The notes under the pieces: model-generated
The model's database searches: none
The model's input: the letters and a program-made list of their open reading frames with translations, nothing else
What the model was told of the DNA's origin: nothing
Position numbers and translations under genes: made by a program
Shown here: in pieces, positions 16,412-25,107 of the stretch
Layout of the letters: each line of letters starts with the position of its first letter
Numbering within the stretch: position 1 is the first letter of the stretch
Origin: JARYMI01 sp037444845
Lineage (GTDB): Bacteria; Acidobacteriota; Aminicenantia; Aminicenantales; UBA8522
NCBI GenBank assembly: GCA_037444845.1
Contig: JBBILQ010000004.1
Location: 13,668-77,667 of the forward strand
Direction of reading: 5' to 3'
DNA length: 64,000 nt

Positions 16412-16724
16412 GATTTATCTCCTTGACACTGTGAGGAAACGGGCCATCGAAATCATATCTCCACCCCCAGGGCTCTGTCTTTCTGGGGCAGGCCGTTGAA
16501 CAATCGCCGCAGTAGTAGCACAACCACGGCTCGAGGCTGCTTCGCAGCAGGCCTTTCAAGCCCAGGAGCACATAGCGCATCGTTCTCCTGGGAAATGAAG
16601 CCGAGTCCTTTGCTAAGTTACAGGAAACCGTGCAGCTTCCGCATTGATAACAAGCGTTTACGTCGAAATGGCCGTACTTCCGGACTTCTTCCAATAAGTT
16701 AGGATCACTTTTAATATTTATCAT
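16401..16724 (-). CDS. Short HdrC/QmoC-like dicluster protein, first gene of the Hdr operon
   Basis: A 107-residue protein with CYQCGSCTVSCNL and CYYCGDCSTACPRKTEP, the pattern of HdrC-like subunits whose longer relatives continue into more residues (and, in QmoC or HmeC types, a membrane domain). Here the protein stops about 20 residues after the second motif, so it is either a minimal ferredoxin-like subunit or a C-terminally shortened copy. The first motif has Asn-Leu where a fourth Cys-Pro is expected (SCNL), yet a Cys is present at the preceding position. It leads the minus-strand operon, about 180 bases after the promoter. Confidence 0.8.
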   Translation of the reverse strand: MINIKSDPNLLEEVRKYGHFDVNACYQCGSCTVSCNLAKDSASFPRRTMRYVLLGLKGLLRSSLEPWLCYYCGDCSTACPRKTEPWGWRYDFDGPFPHSVKEINHAV

Positions 16725-16828
16725 GCTTGCACCGCTTCACTGAGATAGCCCTATCCTTTCTTTTGGCCACAAACCTCCCTTTTGGCTTCTCTTAAAATCA
16801 ATACATGGGTAAAGCTGTTTTGTCTTTC

Positions 16829-16837
16829 CGCTTTGAA
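16829..16837. promoter_or_regulatory. Possible operator half-site in the hdr leader
   Basis: CGCTTTGAA repeats nine bases of the palindrome at 16984-16996. It lies in the transcribed leader of the minus-strand hdr operon, downstream of its promoter. A nine-base match could be chance. Confidence 0.25.
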
Positions 16838-16907
16838 TAAGGGCATCGTCTTATAATTATAATAACAAGCAGGCAATTAGTCCTGAACTGGGCCTCAGGA
16901 ACACGGT

Positions 16908-16936
16908 ATAATATAAAACAAAGATTCTGTTGTCAA
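16908..16936 (-). promoter_or_regulatory. Sigma-70 promoter of the hdr operon
   Basis: On the minus strand TTGACA (16936-16931) and TATTAT (16913-16908) are separated by exactly 17 bases. The predicted leader before the first gene is about 175 bases. Confidence 0.7.
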
Positions 16937-16983
16937 GAAATTCGCAGAAACTCGCTTGGCTGACCAAAATTCGGGAGCGGTAG

Positions 16984-16996
16984 CGCTTTGAAAGCG
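16984..16996. promoter_or_regulatory. 13-base palindrome between divergent hydrogenase/Hdr operons
   Basis: CGCTTT-G-AAAGCG is a perfect palindrome at the -35 position of the plus-strand promoter, suited to a repressor or redox regulator of mvhDGA. The regulator is not identified. Confidence 0.45.
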
Positions 16997-17003
16997 AGTT
17001 GGA

Positions 17004-17009
17004 TATAAT
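17004..17009 (+). promoter_or_regulatory. -10 box of the mvhDGA operon
   Basis: A perfect TATAAT is found about 50 bases before the mvhD ATG. The -35 position (TAGCGC) is poor and overlapped by the palindrome, consistent with a regulated promoter. Confidence 0.5.
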
Positions 17010-17059
17010 AGAATGTTTATTTCTTTGATTCTCGAATTCATAAAATAAGGAGGCCCTGG

Positions 17060-17506
17060 ATGAGCAACGGAACTTTCGAGCCCAGGCTGGTCGGGTTCCT
17101 GTGCAACTGGTGCTCATACACAGGAGCAGACCTTGCCGGCACAGCGAGGATGATCTACGCGCCCAACATCCGCGTCATCCGGGTCATGTGCAGCGGCCGT
17201 GTCGACCCTCAGTTCGTTCTGAAAGCATTCAAGGAAGGGGCTGACGGAGTCCTGATCTCGGGCTGCCATCCAGGAGACTGTCATTACAAGGAAGGCAATT
17301 ATAAGGCTCTCAAGCGGGCCAAGCTTCTGTCGAAAATGCTTGATCAGTTCGGCATCGAAAAAGAGAGATTCCGGCTGGAATGGGTCTCCGCAGCCGAGGG
17401 AGTAAAATTCCAGCGGGTCTGCAATGAATTCACGGAACAGATCCGGAAACTGGGGCCGCTCGGCCTGGCCAAAAACGGAGGCAAACATGAGCAACGCGAA
17501 GCCTAA
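17060..17506 (+). CDS. mvhD: MvhD-type subunit of the Mvh hydrogenase
   Basis: The 148-residue protein has the MvhD cysteine set: LCNWCSYTGAD, RVMCSG and SGCHPGDCHYKEGN. It begins an mvhD-mvhG-mvhA operon, preceded by AAGGAGG. It should transfer electrons from the hydrogenase small subunit to the HdrA of the divergent operon. It is a paralogue of the mvhD at 6748-7164, which is encoded with HdrA, so the complex may contain two MvhD-type subunits or alternative docking partners. Confidence 0.93.
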   Translation: MSNGTFEPRLVGFLCNWCSYTGADLAGTARMIYAPNIRVIRVMCSGRVDPQFVLKAFKEGADGVLISGCHPGDCHYKEGNYKALKRAKLLSKMLDQFGIEKERFRLEWVSAAEGVKFQRVCNEFTEQIRKLGPLGLAKNGGKHEQREA

Positions 17507-18467
17507 GGTTGCCTTTTACTGGTCCTCCTCGTGCGGCGGCTGCGAGGAATCCATCGTTGACCTGGCAGAAGACATCCTCAAAGTTGTTGCTGCCGTGGAC
17601 ATCGTCTTCTGGCCGGTCGCTCTCGATTTTAAGAAGAAGGATGTCGAGGCCATGCCCGACGGCTCCATCGCCGTGAGTTTCATCAACGGCGCCGTCAGGC
17701 TCTCCGAGCAGGAGGAAATGGTCAAGCTCCTGCGCCGGAAATCCCAGCTCGTCGTCGCCCACGGATCCTGCTCCCATCTTGGAGGAATCCCCGGGCTGGG
17801 GAACTTCTGGAATAGAGAGACGATCTTCCGGCGCGCCTATCACACGACGCCTTCCACGCAAAACCCTGAGAAAATCGTCCCGCAGGAAAAGACCATCCTT
17901 GAAGGAAAAGAGCTCACCCTGCCCGTGTTTTACGACACGGTTTACGCTCTCAACCAGGTCATCGATGTCGACTATTACCTGCCCGGGTGCGCGCCGCCTC
18001 GGGATCTCATCCTCAGCGCCGTCAGCGCCATTTTAGAGGGAAAGCTTCCGGCGAAAGGAGCCGTCCTCTCGCCCAACACGTCTCTCTGTGACGACTGCGA
18101 TAGGAACAAAACCAAGCCCGAAAAATTGACCATCAAGGAGATCAAGCGTCCCTGGGAAATCATGTTAGACCCAGAAAAATGCTTCCTTGCCCAGGGAGTC
18201 ATCTGCATGGGACCGGCCACCCGGACAGGCTGCAACGAGCGCTGCATCGAGGCGAACATGCCTTGCCGGGGCTGTTTCGGCCCCACCGACCAGGTCTACG
18301 ACCAGGGCGCCAAGTTTCTCTCAGCCCTGGCTTCGATCTTAGACACGAACGACGAAAAGGAAATCGACAGGATCGTCCAATCCATATCCGACCCTGCAGG
18401 AACCTTTTACCGGTTCAGTCTGCCCACGTCCATCCTGCAGCGAAGACGCATGGAGGCCATAAAATGA
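17487..18467 (+). CDS. mvhG: [NiFe] hydrogenase small subunit MvhG
   Basis: The 326-residue protein begins VAFYWSSSCGGCEESIVDLAE, the proximal-cluster region of [NiFe] small subunits. It continues with GSCSHLGGIPGLGN and YYLPGCAPP, and ends with Cys-rich medial/distal cluster segments (CDDCDRNK, GCNERC, CRGCFGPT). There is no Tat signal, so the enzyme is cytoplasmic, as expected for group 3c. The ATG at 17487 is preferred over upstream options because it sits 20 bases inside mvhD and gives a standard N-terminus. It lies directly before mvhA. Confidence 0.92.
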   Translation: MSNAKPKVAFYWSSSCGGCEESIVDLAEDILKVVAAVDIVFWPVALDFKKKDVEAMPDGSIAVSFINGAVRLSEQEEMVKLLRRKSQLVVAHGSCSHLGGIPGLGNFWNRETIFRRAYHTTPSTQNPEKIVPQEKTILEGKELTLPVFYDTVYALNQVIDVDYYLPGCAPPRDLILSAVSAILEGKLPAKGAVLSPNTSLCDDCDRNKTKPEKLTIKEIKRPWEIMLDPEKCFLAQGVICMGPATRTGCNERCIEANMPCRGCFGPTDQVYDQGAKFLSALASILDTNDEKEIDRIVQSISDPAGTFYRFSLPTSILQRRRMEAIK

Positions 18468-19924
18468 CTCAAAGAATAACCATTGACCCGATCACTCGAC
18501 TCGAAGGCCACGGCAAAATCGAGATTTTTCTCGACGACAAAGGAAATGTCGACCGGGCCATCCTCCAGATCCCGGAGCTCAGGGGTTTCGAACAGTTTGC
18601 CGTGGGCAGGCCGGTGGAGGAAATGCCGCGGATCACACCCCGCATCTGCGGTGTCTGTCCGACCGCTCACCACATGGCGTCGACCAAAACCGTCGACGCC
18701 GTCTTCCACGTCGAGCCCACTCCGACTGCCCGCAAAATCAGGGAACTCATCTACAACACGTTCATGATGGAAGACCACACTCTCCACTTCTTCTTCCTGG
18801 GAGGGCCGGATTTCGTCGTCGGCCCCCAAGCGCCGGCGGCCGAGCGGAATATCTTGGGCGTCATCGGCAAGGTCGGCCTCGAGATTGGCGGCAAGGTCAT
18901 CCGGGTGCGGCGTGAGTGCCGGGACATCATCAATTACCTGGCCGGAAAAGTCATCCACCCGGTCTGCGGCCTCCCGGGCGGCGTCTCCAAGGGGCTGGAT
19001 GAAGAACACCGGGTTCAGTTCCTGGAGACGGCCAAATTCGCCGTCGAATTCGCCCAATTCGCCCTCCAGATATTTAACGACGTCGTCCTGAAGAACAAAG
19101 AATACGTCGCCCTCGTCGTCGGCGACGCCTATAAAATCAAAACCTACTACATGGGACTTGTCGATGACAAAAACAAGGTCAATTTCTATGACGGAGCCGT
19201 GCGCGTCGTCTCTCCGGAAGGGAAAGAGTTCGCCAAGTTCAGGCCGAATGAATATTTAGAGCACATCGCCGAGCGCGTCGAGCCGTGGAGCTACATTAAG
19301 TTTCCTTTCTTAAAAAAAGTCGGCTGGAATGGGTTTACGGAAGGTTCGGGATCGGGCGTCTACAGGGTTGCCCCGCTGGCCCGGTTGAACGCTTCGGATG
19401 GCATGGCCACTTCTCTGGCCCAGAAAGAGCACGACCGGATGTACGAGACACTCGGAGGAAAACCTGCTCATAACACGTTGGCTTTCCACTGGGCCCGCCT
19501 GATTGAGGCCCTCCAGGCTGCCGAAGCCATGGTCATGTTGCTCGAGGACAGGTCCATCACCGATACAAATATCCGCACGATCCCCACCCAGACGCCAACC
19601 GAAGGCGTGGGCATCGTAGAAGCACCCCGGGGAACGCTCATCCACCACTACAAGACAGATGAAAAGGGGATCGTTGAGGAGGCCAACTTGATCGTGGCCA
19701 CGGTCAACAACTCGGCGGCTATCAACATGTCCATAGAGAAAGCGGCTAAAGCGTTCATAAAGGGTGGAAATGTCTCCGAAGGGCTGCTTAACCTGGCTGA
19801 GATGGCCTTCCGCCCCTACGACCCCTGCCATGCCTGCGGAACCCATGCCCTGCCAGGCGATATGCCGCTCGTCATCAACATCTATGATCGAGACGGAGAG
19901 CTCGTCCGGCAGCTGAAGAGATGA
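18464..19924 (+). CDS. mvhA: [NiFe] hydrogenase large subunit MvhA, group 3c type
   Basis: The 486-residue protein starts at the ATG at 18464, which overlaps the mvhG stop by four bases. The N-terminal nickel ligands are Cys62 and Cys65 in RICGVCPTAHH, and the C-terminal pair are Cys455 and Cys458 in DPCHACGTH. A 25-residue tail follows that His and should be removed by a maturation protease after nickel insertion; a candidate protease is encoded at 31148-31627. The set mvhD-mvhG-mvhA matches the MvhADG hydrogenase that feeds HdrABC, implying H2-driven (or H2-evolving) bifurcation with the divergent operon. The large subunit is intact. Confidence 0.93.
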   Translation: MTQRITIDPITRLEGHGKIEIFLDDKGNVDRAILQIPELRGFEQFAVGRPVEEMPRITPRICGVCPTAHHMASTKTVDAVFHVEPTPTARKIRELIYNTFMMEDHTLHFFFLGGPDFVVGPQAPAAERNILGVIGKVGLEIGGKVIRVRRECRDIINYLAGKVIHPVCGLPGGVSKGLDEEHRVQFLETAKFAVEFAQFALQIFNDVVLKNKEYVALVVGDAYKIKTYYMGLVDDKNKVNFYDGAVRVVSPEGKEFAKFRPNEYLEHIAERVEPWSYIKFPFLKKVGWNGFTEGSGSGVYRVAPLARLNASDGMATSLAQKEHDRMYETLGGKPAHNTLAFHWARLIEALQAAEAMVMLLEDRSITDTNIRTIPTQTPTEGVGIVEAPRGTLIHHYKTDEKGIVEEANLIVATVNNSAAINMSIEKAAKAFIKGGNVSEGLLNLAEMAFRPYDPCHACGTHALPGDMPLVINIYDRDGELVRQLKR

Positions 19925-20006
19925 AACTCATGAGGATGGTCCTGAAGAAGCGCCCTCTCTTATAGGGATTTCCGTTTGTTCAATTCTAATAGGCGGATGT
20001 TTCTCC

Positions 20007-20228
20007 TGTCAAGGCGAGCACCCATTGCGTGCGTGGCATCCCATGATAACTAACCTGGACTATTCACGAAATGAAAGGAAAAAATCCCCTCTCCCCATGT
20101 GGGAGAGGGTCGGGGTGAGGGGGATCATTCAAAGATTCCCCCTCCCCCCAGGGGAGGGGCCTGCTTTCTGGCATAATTTGTGAATAGGTCAGGCTAACTG
20201 AGATCACTTCGTTTCGCTCGCGATGACA
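20007..20228. repeat. Repeat family B copy, split by a MITE
   Basis: The ends TGTCAAGGCGAGCACC and CTCGCGATGACA form imperfect terminal inverted repeats. The interior matches the uninterrupted copy at 37696-37774 once the MITE at 20054-20193 and one CTAA are removed. This copy is therefore older than the MITE insertion. Confidence 0.75.
20054..20193 (-). mobile_element. MITE family A, copy 2
   Basis: A 140-base copy, reversed relative to copy 1, with ends CCTGGACTATTCACG and TGTGAATAGGTCAGG. It is flanked by CTAA on both sides (20050-20053 and 20194-20197). It is about 14 bases shorter than copies 1 and 3, lacking one C-rich segment. It has no coding capacity. Confidence 0.9.
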
Positions 20229-20264
20229 AAGTCCTAACGGCAATTTTCGGGCCACTTTATTTCC

Positions 20265-20294
20265 TTGAGGGTCTTCGCTCTTTTAGAGTATAAT
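20265..20294 (+). promoter_or_regulatory. Sigma-70-like promoter of the kinase/NtrC operon
   Basis: TTGAGG (20265-20270) and a perfect TATAAT (20289-20294) are separated by 18 bases, 35 bases before the kinase start. Confidence 0.6.
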
Positions 20295-20328
20295 GTTTTT
20301 TAAGAAAAAAATAGCCCCGTAAAGTCTG

Positions 20329-22311
20329 ATGCATCCTCTTCGCTTGTCCCTGCGAATAAAGCTCATCCTCAGTTTTTTGGTGGTCATCATCATAGGCGGG
20401 TTGATCTCCCTCACCTTCGGCCAGCGCTTGATCAAGAACGTTCTCATCTCTCAAGCCCAGGTCAAGGTCAATCACGACCTGGCCTCTGCCTGGATCGTCT
20501 TCAACGAGAAGCTCAATGACATCGAAGACATCGTCAGCCTTACCGCTTCCCGGGAAAGCCTCCATGAGGCAATCCGGAATAACCGGAAAGACATTCTTCT
20601 CCGCTACCTGAACCGGGTCAGGAACCAGTACGGCCTGGACGTTCTGACCCTTACGGACAGACGAGGTCGGGTCATCACGAGGACCAGGAACCCTGAGGTG
20701 GAAGGGGATGACCAGTCCGGGGATGAAATCGTCAGCTGGGCTCTTCAGCCCAATGTCCTCGCCTATCCCCAGATTATCCCCCGGGAGGAGCTCCTTAAAG
20801 AGGGAAAAGACCTGGCCGAGAAAGCCTGCATGGAATTCATCCCTACCCCCAAGGCCGCTCCAAGGCCCGAGAATAAAGAGACAAGCGGCTTGATGCTTAA
20901 GGCAGCTGCCTCGGTCATCGATGAGAATGACGAGCCCCTCGGGGTTCTCTACGGCGGCATCCTCCTTAACCGCAACTATGAGATCGTGGATAAGGTCAAA
21001 GAGACCGTCTTCAAAGGAGAAAAATACAAGGGGGTGGAGACGGGAACGGCGACGATCTTCCAGGGAGACCTGCGCATCTCCACAAACGTCACCGATGCCC
21101 AGGGCCATCGGGCCATCGGCACGCGTATCTCCGAGGAGGTGAAGAAAGCCGTGCTCGATAAGGGCAAGTCCTGGAACGACCGGGCGTTCGTCGTCAAGGA
21201 CTGGTACATCACGGCTTACGAGCCGATCAAAAACATCAAGGACGAGATCATCGGCATCCTCTATGTGGGAACGCTGGAAAAGCCGTACATCGATATCGCC
21301 AATCGAGTCATGTTGACTTTCACTATCCTGGCCTCCCTCTGCGTCATCTTTCTCTTAGTCAGCCTCTATTTCTCAACGACAAGAATCATCAAGCCTCTTC
21401 AGCGGATGGTCAACGCTACTCAGGAGATTGCCAAAGGAGACCTCGAGCATAAGGTGGAAATCAAGTCGACCGACGAGCTGGGCTATCTTGCCTCCTCCTT
21501 CAACCAGATGACCGAAAAACTCAAGGCCGCCAACGAGGAGCTTATCGAATGGGGCAGGACGCTTGAAAAAAAAGTCCAGGAGAGGACCGGAGAACTCCTG
21601 GAGATGCAGGCCTCCCTCGTTCAGTCAGAAAAACTGGCCTCGCTGGGCAAGCTGGCCGCAGGAATCGCCCACGAAATCAACAACCCCCTGGGAGGAATTC
21701 TCATTTATAGCCATCTCCTCCTCGAAGAGACAAAGGGAAAAAGCGGCCAGTCTGAAACCCTGAAAAAAATCATCAAAGAGACATCCCGCTGCAAGAACAT
21801 CGTCAAAGGGCTGTTGGAGTTTGCCCGGCCCAAAGAGCCGGAGATGGCGCCAACCGACCTCAATGAGGTAATAAACAAGACCCTGGCGATTTTTGAGCGC
21901 CAGGCGCTTTTTCAAAACATCAAGGTCGAGAAAGATTTTTCTGGCATTCCCAGGATCGTGGCTGACGGGTCCCAGCTCCAGCAGGTCTTCGCCAACATCA
22001 TCATCAACGCCGCCGAAGCCATGGACGGAAATGGCCTGCTGACGATCAAGACATATCTGGACACAAAGACCAACGTTTTAAGAATCGAGTTCCGGGACAC
22101 GGGACACGGAATCCGAGAAGAGGACCTGCCCCGTCTCTTCGAGCCTTTCTTCACCACTAAAGAAGTGGGCAAGGGGACCGGCTTGGGCCTGGCCATCAGC
22201 TACAGCATCGTCCAAAAACACAACGGGTCTATCAAGGTAAAGAGCGAGGTCGGCCAGGGCTCAACCTTTACCGTCATTCTCCCCCTGAACAAGGAAGCGC
22301 CATATGAATAA
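20329..22311 (+). CDS. Membrane Cache-HAMP sensor histidine kinase
   Basis: The 660-residue protein has an N-terminal membrane segment (about 11-30) and a long periplasmic Cache-type sensor region (about 35-325) with typical phrases LTLTDRRGRVITRT and AYEPIKNIKDEIIGILYVG. A second membrane segment (327-350), HAMP (352-405), HisKA with His448 in AGIAHEINNPLGG, and HATPase (about 545-655: NIIINAAEAMDG, DTGHGI, GTGLGLAI) follow. Cache domains usually bind small organic acids or amino acids. It overlaps the NtrC-type regulator gene by eight bases, so that is its partner. The pair lies between the Mvh and sulfhydrogenase operons, and likely adjusts hydrogen metabolism to an external signal (inference). 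Confidence 0.92.
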   Translation: MHPLRLSLRIKLILSFLVVIIIGGLISLTFGQRLIKNVLISQAQVKVNHDLASAWIVFNEKLNDIEDIVSLTASRESLHEAIRNNRKDILLRYLNRVRNQYGLDVLTLTDRRGRVITRTRNPEVEGDDQSGDEIVSWALQPNVLAYPQIIPREELLKEGKDLAEKACMEFIPTPKAAPRPENKETSGLMLKAAASVIDENDEPLGVLYGGILLNRNYEIVDKVKETVFKGEKYKGVETGTATIFQGDLRISTNVTDAQGHRAIGTRISEEVKKAVLDKGKSWNDRAFVVKDWYITAYEPIKNIKDEIIGILYVGTLEKPYIDIANRVMLTFTILASLCVIFLLVSLYFSTTRIIKPLQRMVNATQEIAKGDLEHKVEIKSTDELGYLASSFNQMTEKLKAANEELIEWGRTLEKKVQERTGELLEMQASLVQSEKLASLGKLAAGIAHEINNPLGGILIYSHLLLEETKGKSGQSETLKKIIKETSRCKNIVKGLLEFARPKEPEMAPTDLNEVINKTLAIFERQALFQNIKVEKDFSGIPRIVADGSQLQQVFANIIINAAEAMDGNGLLTIKTYLDTKTNVLRIEFRDTGHGIREEDLPRLFEPFFTTKEVGKGTGLGLAISYSIVQKHNGSIKVKSEVGQGSTFTVILPLNKEAPYE

Positions 22312-23656
22312 ACCGGCCAACATCCTGATCATCGACGACGAAGAATCCATGCGCGATTCCATGAGCCAGGTTCTCCGCAAAGAAGGCTACACGGTCAAAG
22401 GGGCGGTTGAAGGAAAAGAAGGGTTGAACCTCTTCAACCGGGAGACATTCCACGTTGTCTTCCTCGACCTTAAGTTGCCGGGGGTCAAGGGTATGCAGGT
22501 GCTCAGCTGGATCAAAGATACCAGCCCGGAAACGCCGGTCATCATCGTCACCGGCTACGCATCGATCGAATCAGCTGTTGAAGCGATGAAGCGGGGCGCA
22601 TTCGACTACATGGCCAAGCCCTTTACTCCCGAAGAGCTGCGGGTCGTCACCAAGAGGGCCTTGGACGGACGGAAGCTTCTGTTTGAAAACATCTATCTTC
22701 GCGGCGAGCTCGAGGCCAAAACTGAATTCGAGATGGTCATCGGGAAGAGCAAAGCCATGCGCGATGTTCTCGACATCGTCAGGCGGGTCAGCCCCACCGA
22801 GAGCACGGTCCTCATCACCGGAGAGAGCGGCACGGGCAAGGAGCTCATCGCCCGGGAAATTCATCTTCACAGCCTGAGACGACAGGCGCCTTTCGTGGTC
22901 GTCGACTGCGGAGCCCTGGTCGAGACGCTCTTCGAGTCTGAGCTTTTCGGACACGTCAAAGGGTCGTTCACCGGAGCCCACGAGACCAAGCACGGGCGGT
23001 TCGAAGTGGCTGACGGAGGCACAATTTTCTTCGACGAGATCAGCAACATCGGGCTCAACATCCAGGTCAAGCTGCTCCGTGTTATCCAGGAGAGGGAGAT
23101 TACCCGGATCGGGTCGAGCAAGCCGATCAAAGTTGACGTCCGGATCCTGGCCGCAACCAATGAAGACCTGGCCGAGGCCGTGAGAAAGGGAAAATTCAGG
23201 GAGGACCTCTTCTACAGGCTGAGCGTCGTCCCGATCCAACTGCCCGCCCTGCGCGAAAGGAAAGAAGACATACCTCTGCTGGTCGAGCATTTCTTGCGCA
23301 AGTACAACAAAAGAGCCAAGAAAAATATTGAAGGCGTTTCCCCTCGCGCCATCAAAGCGCTCGCCGAATACGACTGGCCCGGAAACATCCGCGAGCTGGA
23401 GAACACGATAGAAAGAGCCGTCGTCCTGTCCAAGACGAACGGCATCGACATGGAGGACCTGATGTATCACGGGATCAGCGCTTCAACCGGCCTGGCGGCA
23501 TCTGCCGGCGGAAAATACAGAACCCTGGAAGAAATAGAGAAAGAGCACATCAAAGCCGTCCTCCAGGCTCAGTTCGGGAACAAGAGCCGGGCCGCTGAGG
23601 TGCTGGGGATTGACCGAAAAACTCTCTGGGCCAAAGTCAAGAAGTACAAAATCTAG
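22304..23656 (+). CDS. NtrC-family sigma-54-dependent response regulator
   Basis: The 450-residue protein has a receiver domain with Asp55 (VVFLDLKLPG), an AAA+ sigma-54 interaction domain with Walker A GESGTGKE, the sigma-54 contact loop GSFTGA (a mild variant of GAFTGA), and DGGTIFFDE, plus a C-terminal Fis-type helix-turn-helix (NKSRAAEVLGIDRKTLWAKV). It should activate -24/-12 promoters. Two such promoters lie downstream (23902 and 28927), each with a shared TTATTT-N3-ATCAAT motif about 55 bases upstream of the GG, making it their probable activator. Transcribed with the Cache kinase. Confidence 0.93.
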   Translation: MNKPANILIIDDEESMRDSMSQVLRKEGYTVKGAVEGKEGLNLFNRETFHVVFLDLKLPGVKGMQVLSWIKDTSPETPVIIVTGYASIESAVEAMKRGAFDYMAKPFTPEELRVVTKRALDGRKLLFENIYLRGELEAKTEFEMVIGKSKAMRDVLDIVRRVSPTESTVLITGESGTGKELIAREIHLHSLRRQAPFVVVDCGALVETLFESELFGHVKGSFTGAHETKHGRFEVADGGTIFFDEISNIGLNIQVKLLRVIQEREITRIGSSKPIKVDVRILAATNEDLAEAVRKGKFREDLFYRLSVVPIQLPALRERKEDIPLLVEHFLRKYNKRAKKNIEGVSPRAIKALAEYDWPGNIRELENTIERAVVLSKTNGIDMEDLMYHGISASTGLAASAGGKYRTLEEIEKEHIKAVLQAQFGNKSRAAEVLGIDRKTLWAKVKKYKI

Positions 23657-23844
23657 GTCAGCAGTATTTTTTTGTATTTTTCGTGGACGCCGTGCCACCC
23701 ATTCTCATTAGGCTGGTTTGCCTGATCAAGGCGAATCGTCCAGGATAAGGATGGGGGAACGTCCCCCAGGAGTGAGGAAAAATGCCACTCTAAGGAGAAC
23801 GAGTTTTTTAAACCAACTTCTGGGAAGGTCGGTTGCCTGATAAT

Positions 23845-23859
23845 TTATTTTGAATCAAT
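23845..23859 (+). promoter_or_regulatory. Candidate enhancer site for the NtrC-type activator
   Basis: TTATTT-TGA-ATCAAT lies 57 bases upstream of the GG of the -24 box at 23902. The same 6-3-6 pattern occurs at 28872-28886, 55 bases upstream of the other -24 box. Confidence 0.5.
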
Positions 23860-23898
23860 GTGTTAGGAAGTAATTAGCCGGCGCCAGAGCGCCTCCAA

Positions 23899-23917
23899 TT
23901 AGGCACAGAATTTGCAT
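23899..23917 (+). promoter_or_regulatory. Sigma-54 (-24/-12) promoter of the sulfhydrogenase operon
   Basis: GGCAC-AGAAT-TTGCA has GG at 23902-23903 and GC at 23914-23915 with the required 10-base spacing. Transcription would start near 23927, about 120 bases before hydB. Confidence 0.75.
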
Positions 23918-24048
23918 AACCTCTTCTTCTACGGTTGCGGAGTCTGTTTTTTCATGATACAAGAACAGTGTCATCAAAATCGGGCTCTTATGTTGTTTGC
24001 CCTAACGGAGGGGCAAAAAATGTTCGAGCCGACATAAGGACGGACAAC

Positions 24049-25107
24049 ATGAGAATATCAAAACTCCAAAAGAACGGGCTTTTCCCCTTCCTTGAAGCTA
24101 TTTCCAGGGAGGCAGAGCTGTGGGCGCCCGTCGCCAAGGGGGATAAGTTCGCCTTTGACCGCGTCGCCGACTTTTCGCGGATCGCCATGAATTCAACCCG
24201 CACGATCATCCCGGCTAAAAAAATCATGGTCCCTGCCAGCTTCAACATGTTTCACTTCACAGAAAAGGGGTATAGGGAGGACCTCTCTCATGTCACCAAC
24301 AGAATCCTGTTCGGCGTTCATGCCTGCGACATTCATGGCCTTTTGACCTTGGACAAGATCTTTACGCAGGCCTATCCCGACCCTTATTATCTCGAACCCA
24401 GAAAAAGGACGATGATTCTCGGGCTGTCCTGCTGGCCTGACGAGCACTGCTTCTGCAAATCAACCCATACTCACATTGTCGAGGAAGGTTATGACCTTTT
24501 CTTCACGGACTTAAAGTCATATTTCCTCGTCTGGATCGGGTCCAGCCGGGGCGACGACCTCATTCGCCTCGCCCCCGACCTTTTCGACGAGAACCTGACC
24601 GAGAAGGACGTCAAGACGTATATCAAATGGCAGGACGAAAGAGATAAGGCCTTCAAGACAGAAATCCAGTTCATCCGGATGCCTGACCTGATGGAGCTCA
24701 ACTACCGGGCGCCTTTCTGGGAGGAGGCCGGAGATGCCTGTCTGGCCTGCGGCTCCTGCACCATGGTTTGCCCGACGTGCAATTGTTACAACGTCATGGA
24801 TAAGCAATTTCTTGGGGGAAAACCGGGCCAGCGGGTACGGCACTGGGATTCCTGCACTCTCCCCGAGTATTCTGAGGTGGCGGGCGGAGAAAACTTCAGG
24901 GAGAAAAAGTCCCAGCGTCTCAAGCTCTGGTACACCCATAAGCTCCAGGCTTATGTCTCCAAGTACGGCAAGCCGAGCTGCGTCGGCTGCGGCCGTTGCC
25001 TGGTAACGTGCCCGGTCCAGATAAACGTCAAGACGGTGGCCGCGGCCCTGGAAGGGCAGGAGCCGGAGGCATTCTGGAAAAACCTGGCCAGGGAGGCAAC
25101 AAGATGA
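24049..25107 (+). CDS. hydB: Sulfhydrogenase beta subunit HydB, iron-sulfur protein
   Basis: The 352-residue protein is of the HydB/AsrA family (anaerobic sulfite reductase A-like). The N-terminal half includes FGVHACDIHGLLTLDKIF. The C-terminal half holds two [4Fe-4S] ferredoxin motifs, CLACGSCTMVCPTCNC and CVGCGRCLVTCP. It passes electrons between the FAD/NAD(P)H subunit HydG and the hydrogenase small subunit HydD. The ATG at 24049 is chosen for its AAGGA ribosome site. The stop overlaps the hydG ATG (ATGA). Confidence 0.92.
   Translation: MRISKLQKNGLFPFLEAISREAELWAPVAKGDKFAFDRVADFSRIAMNSTRTIIPAKKIMVPASFNMFHFTEKGYREDLSHVTNRILFGVHACDIHGLLTLDKIFTQAYPDPYYLEPRKRTMILGLSCWPDEHCFCKSTHTHIVEEGYDLFFTDLKSYFLVWIGSSRGDDLIRLAPDLFDENLTEKDVKTYIKWQDERDKAFKTEIQFIRMPDLMELNYRAPFWEEAGDACLACGSCTMVCPTCNCYNVMDKQFLGGKPGQRVRHWDSCTLPEYSEVAGGENFREKKSQRLKLWYTHKLQAYVSKYGKPSCVGCGRCLVTCPVQINVKTVAAALEGQEPEAFWKNLAREATR

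Larger units (their letters stand above)
23657..24048. other. Intergenic region with sigma-54 promoter
   Basis: The 392-base gap contains the upstream activator motif (23845-23859) and a -24/-12 promoter (23899-23917). The remainder, including a T-rich run after the NtrC gene stop, shows no gene; the T-run may aid termination. Confidence 0.5.

Noticed and set aside
22571..23470. 299-codon minus-strand open frame inside the NtrC-type gene
   Set aside because: It lies wholly within a well-supported gene of high GC and shows no domain.
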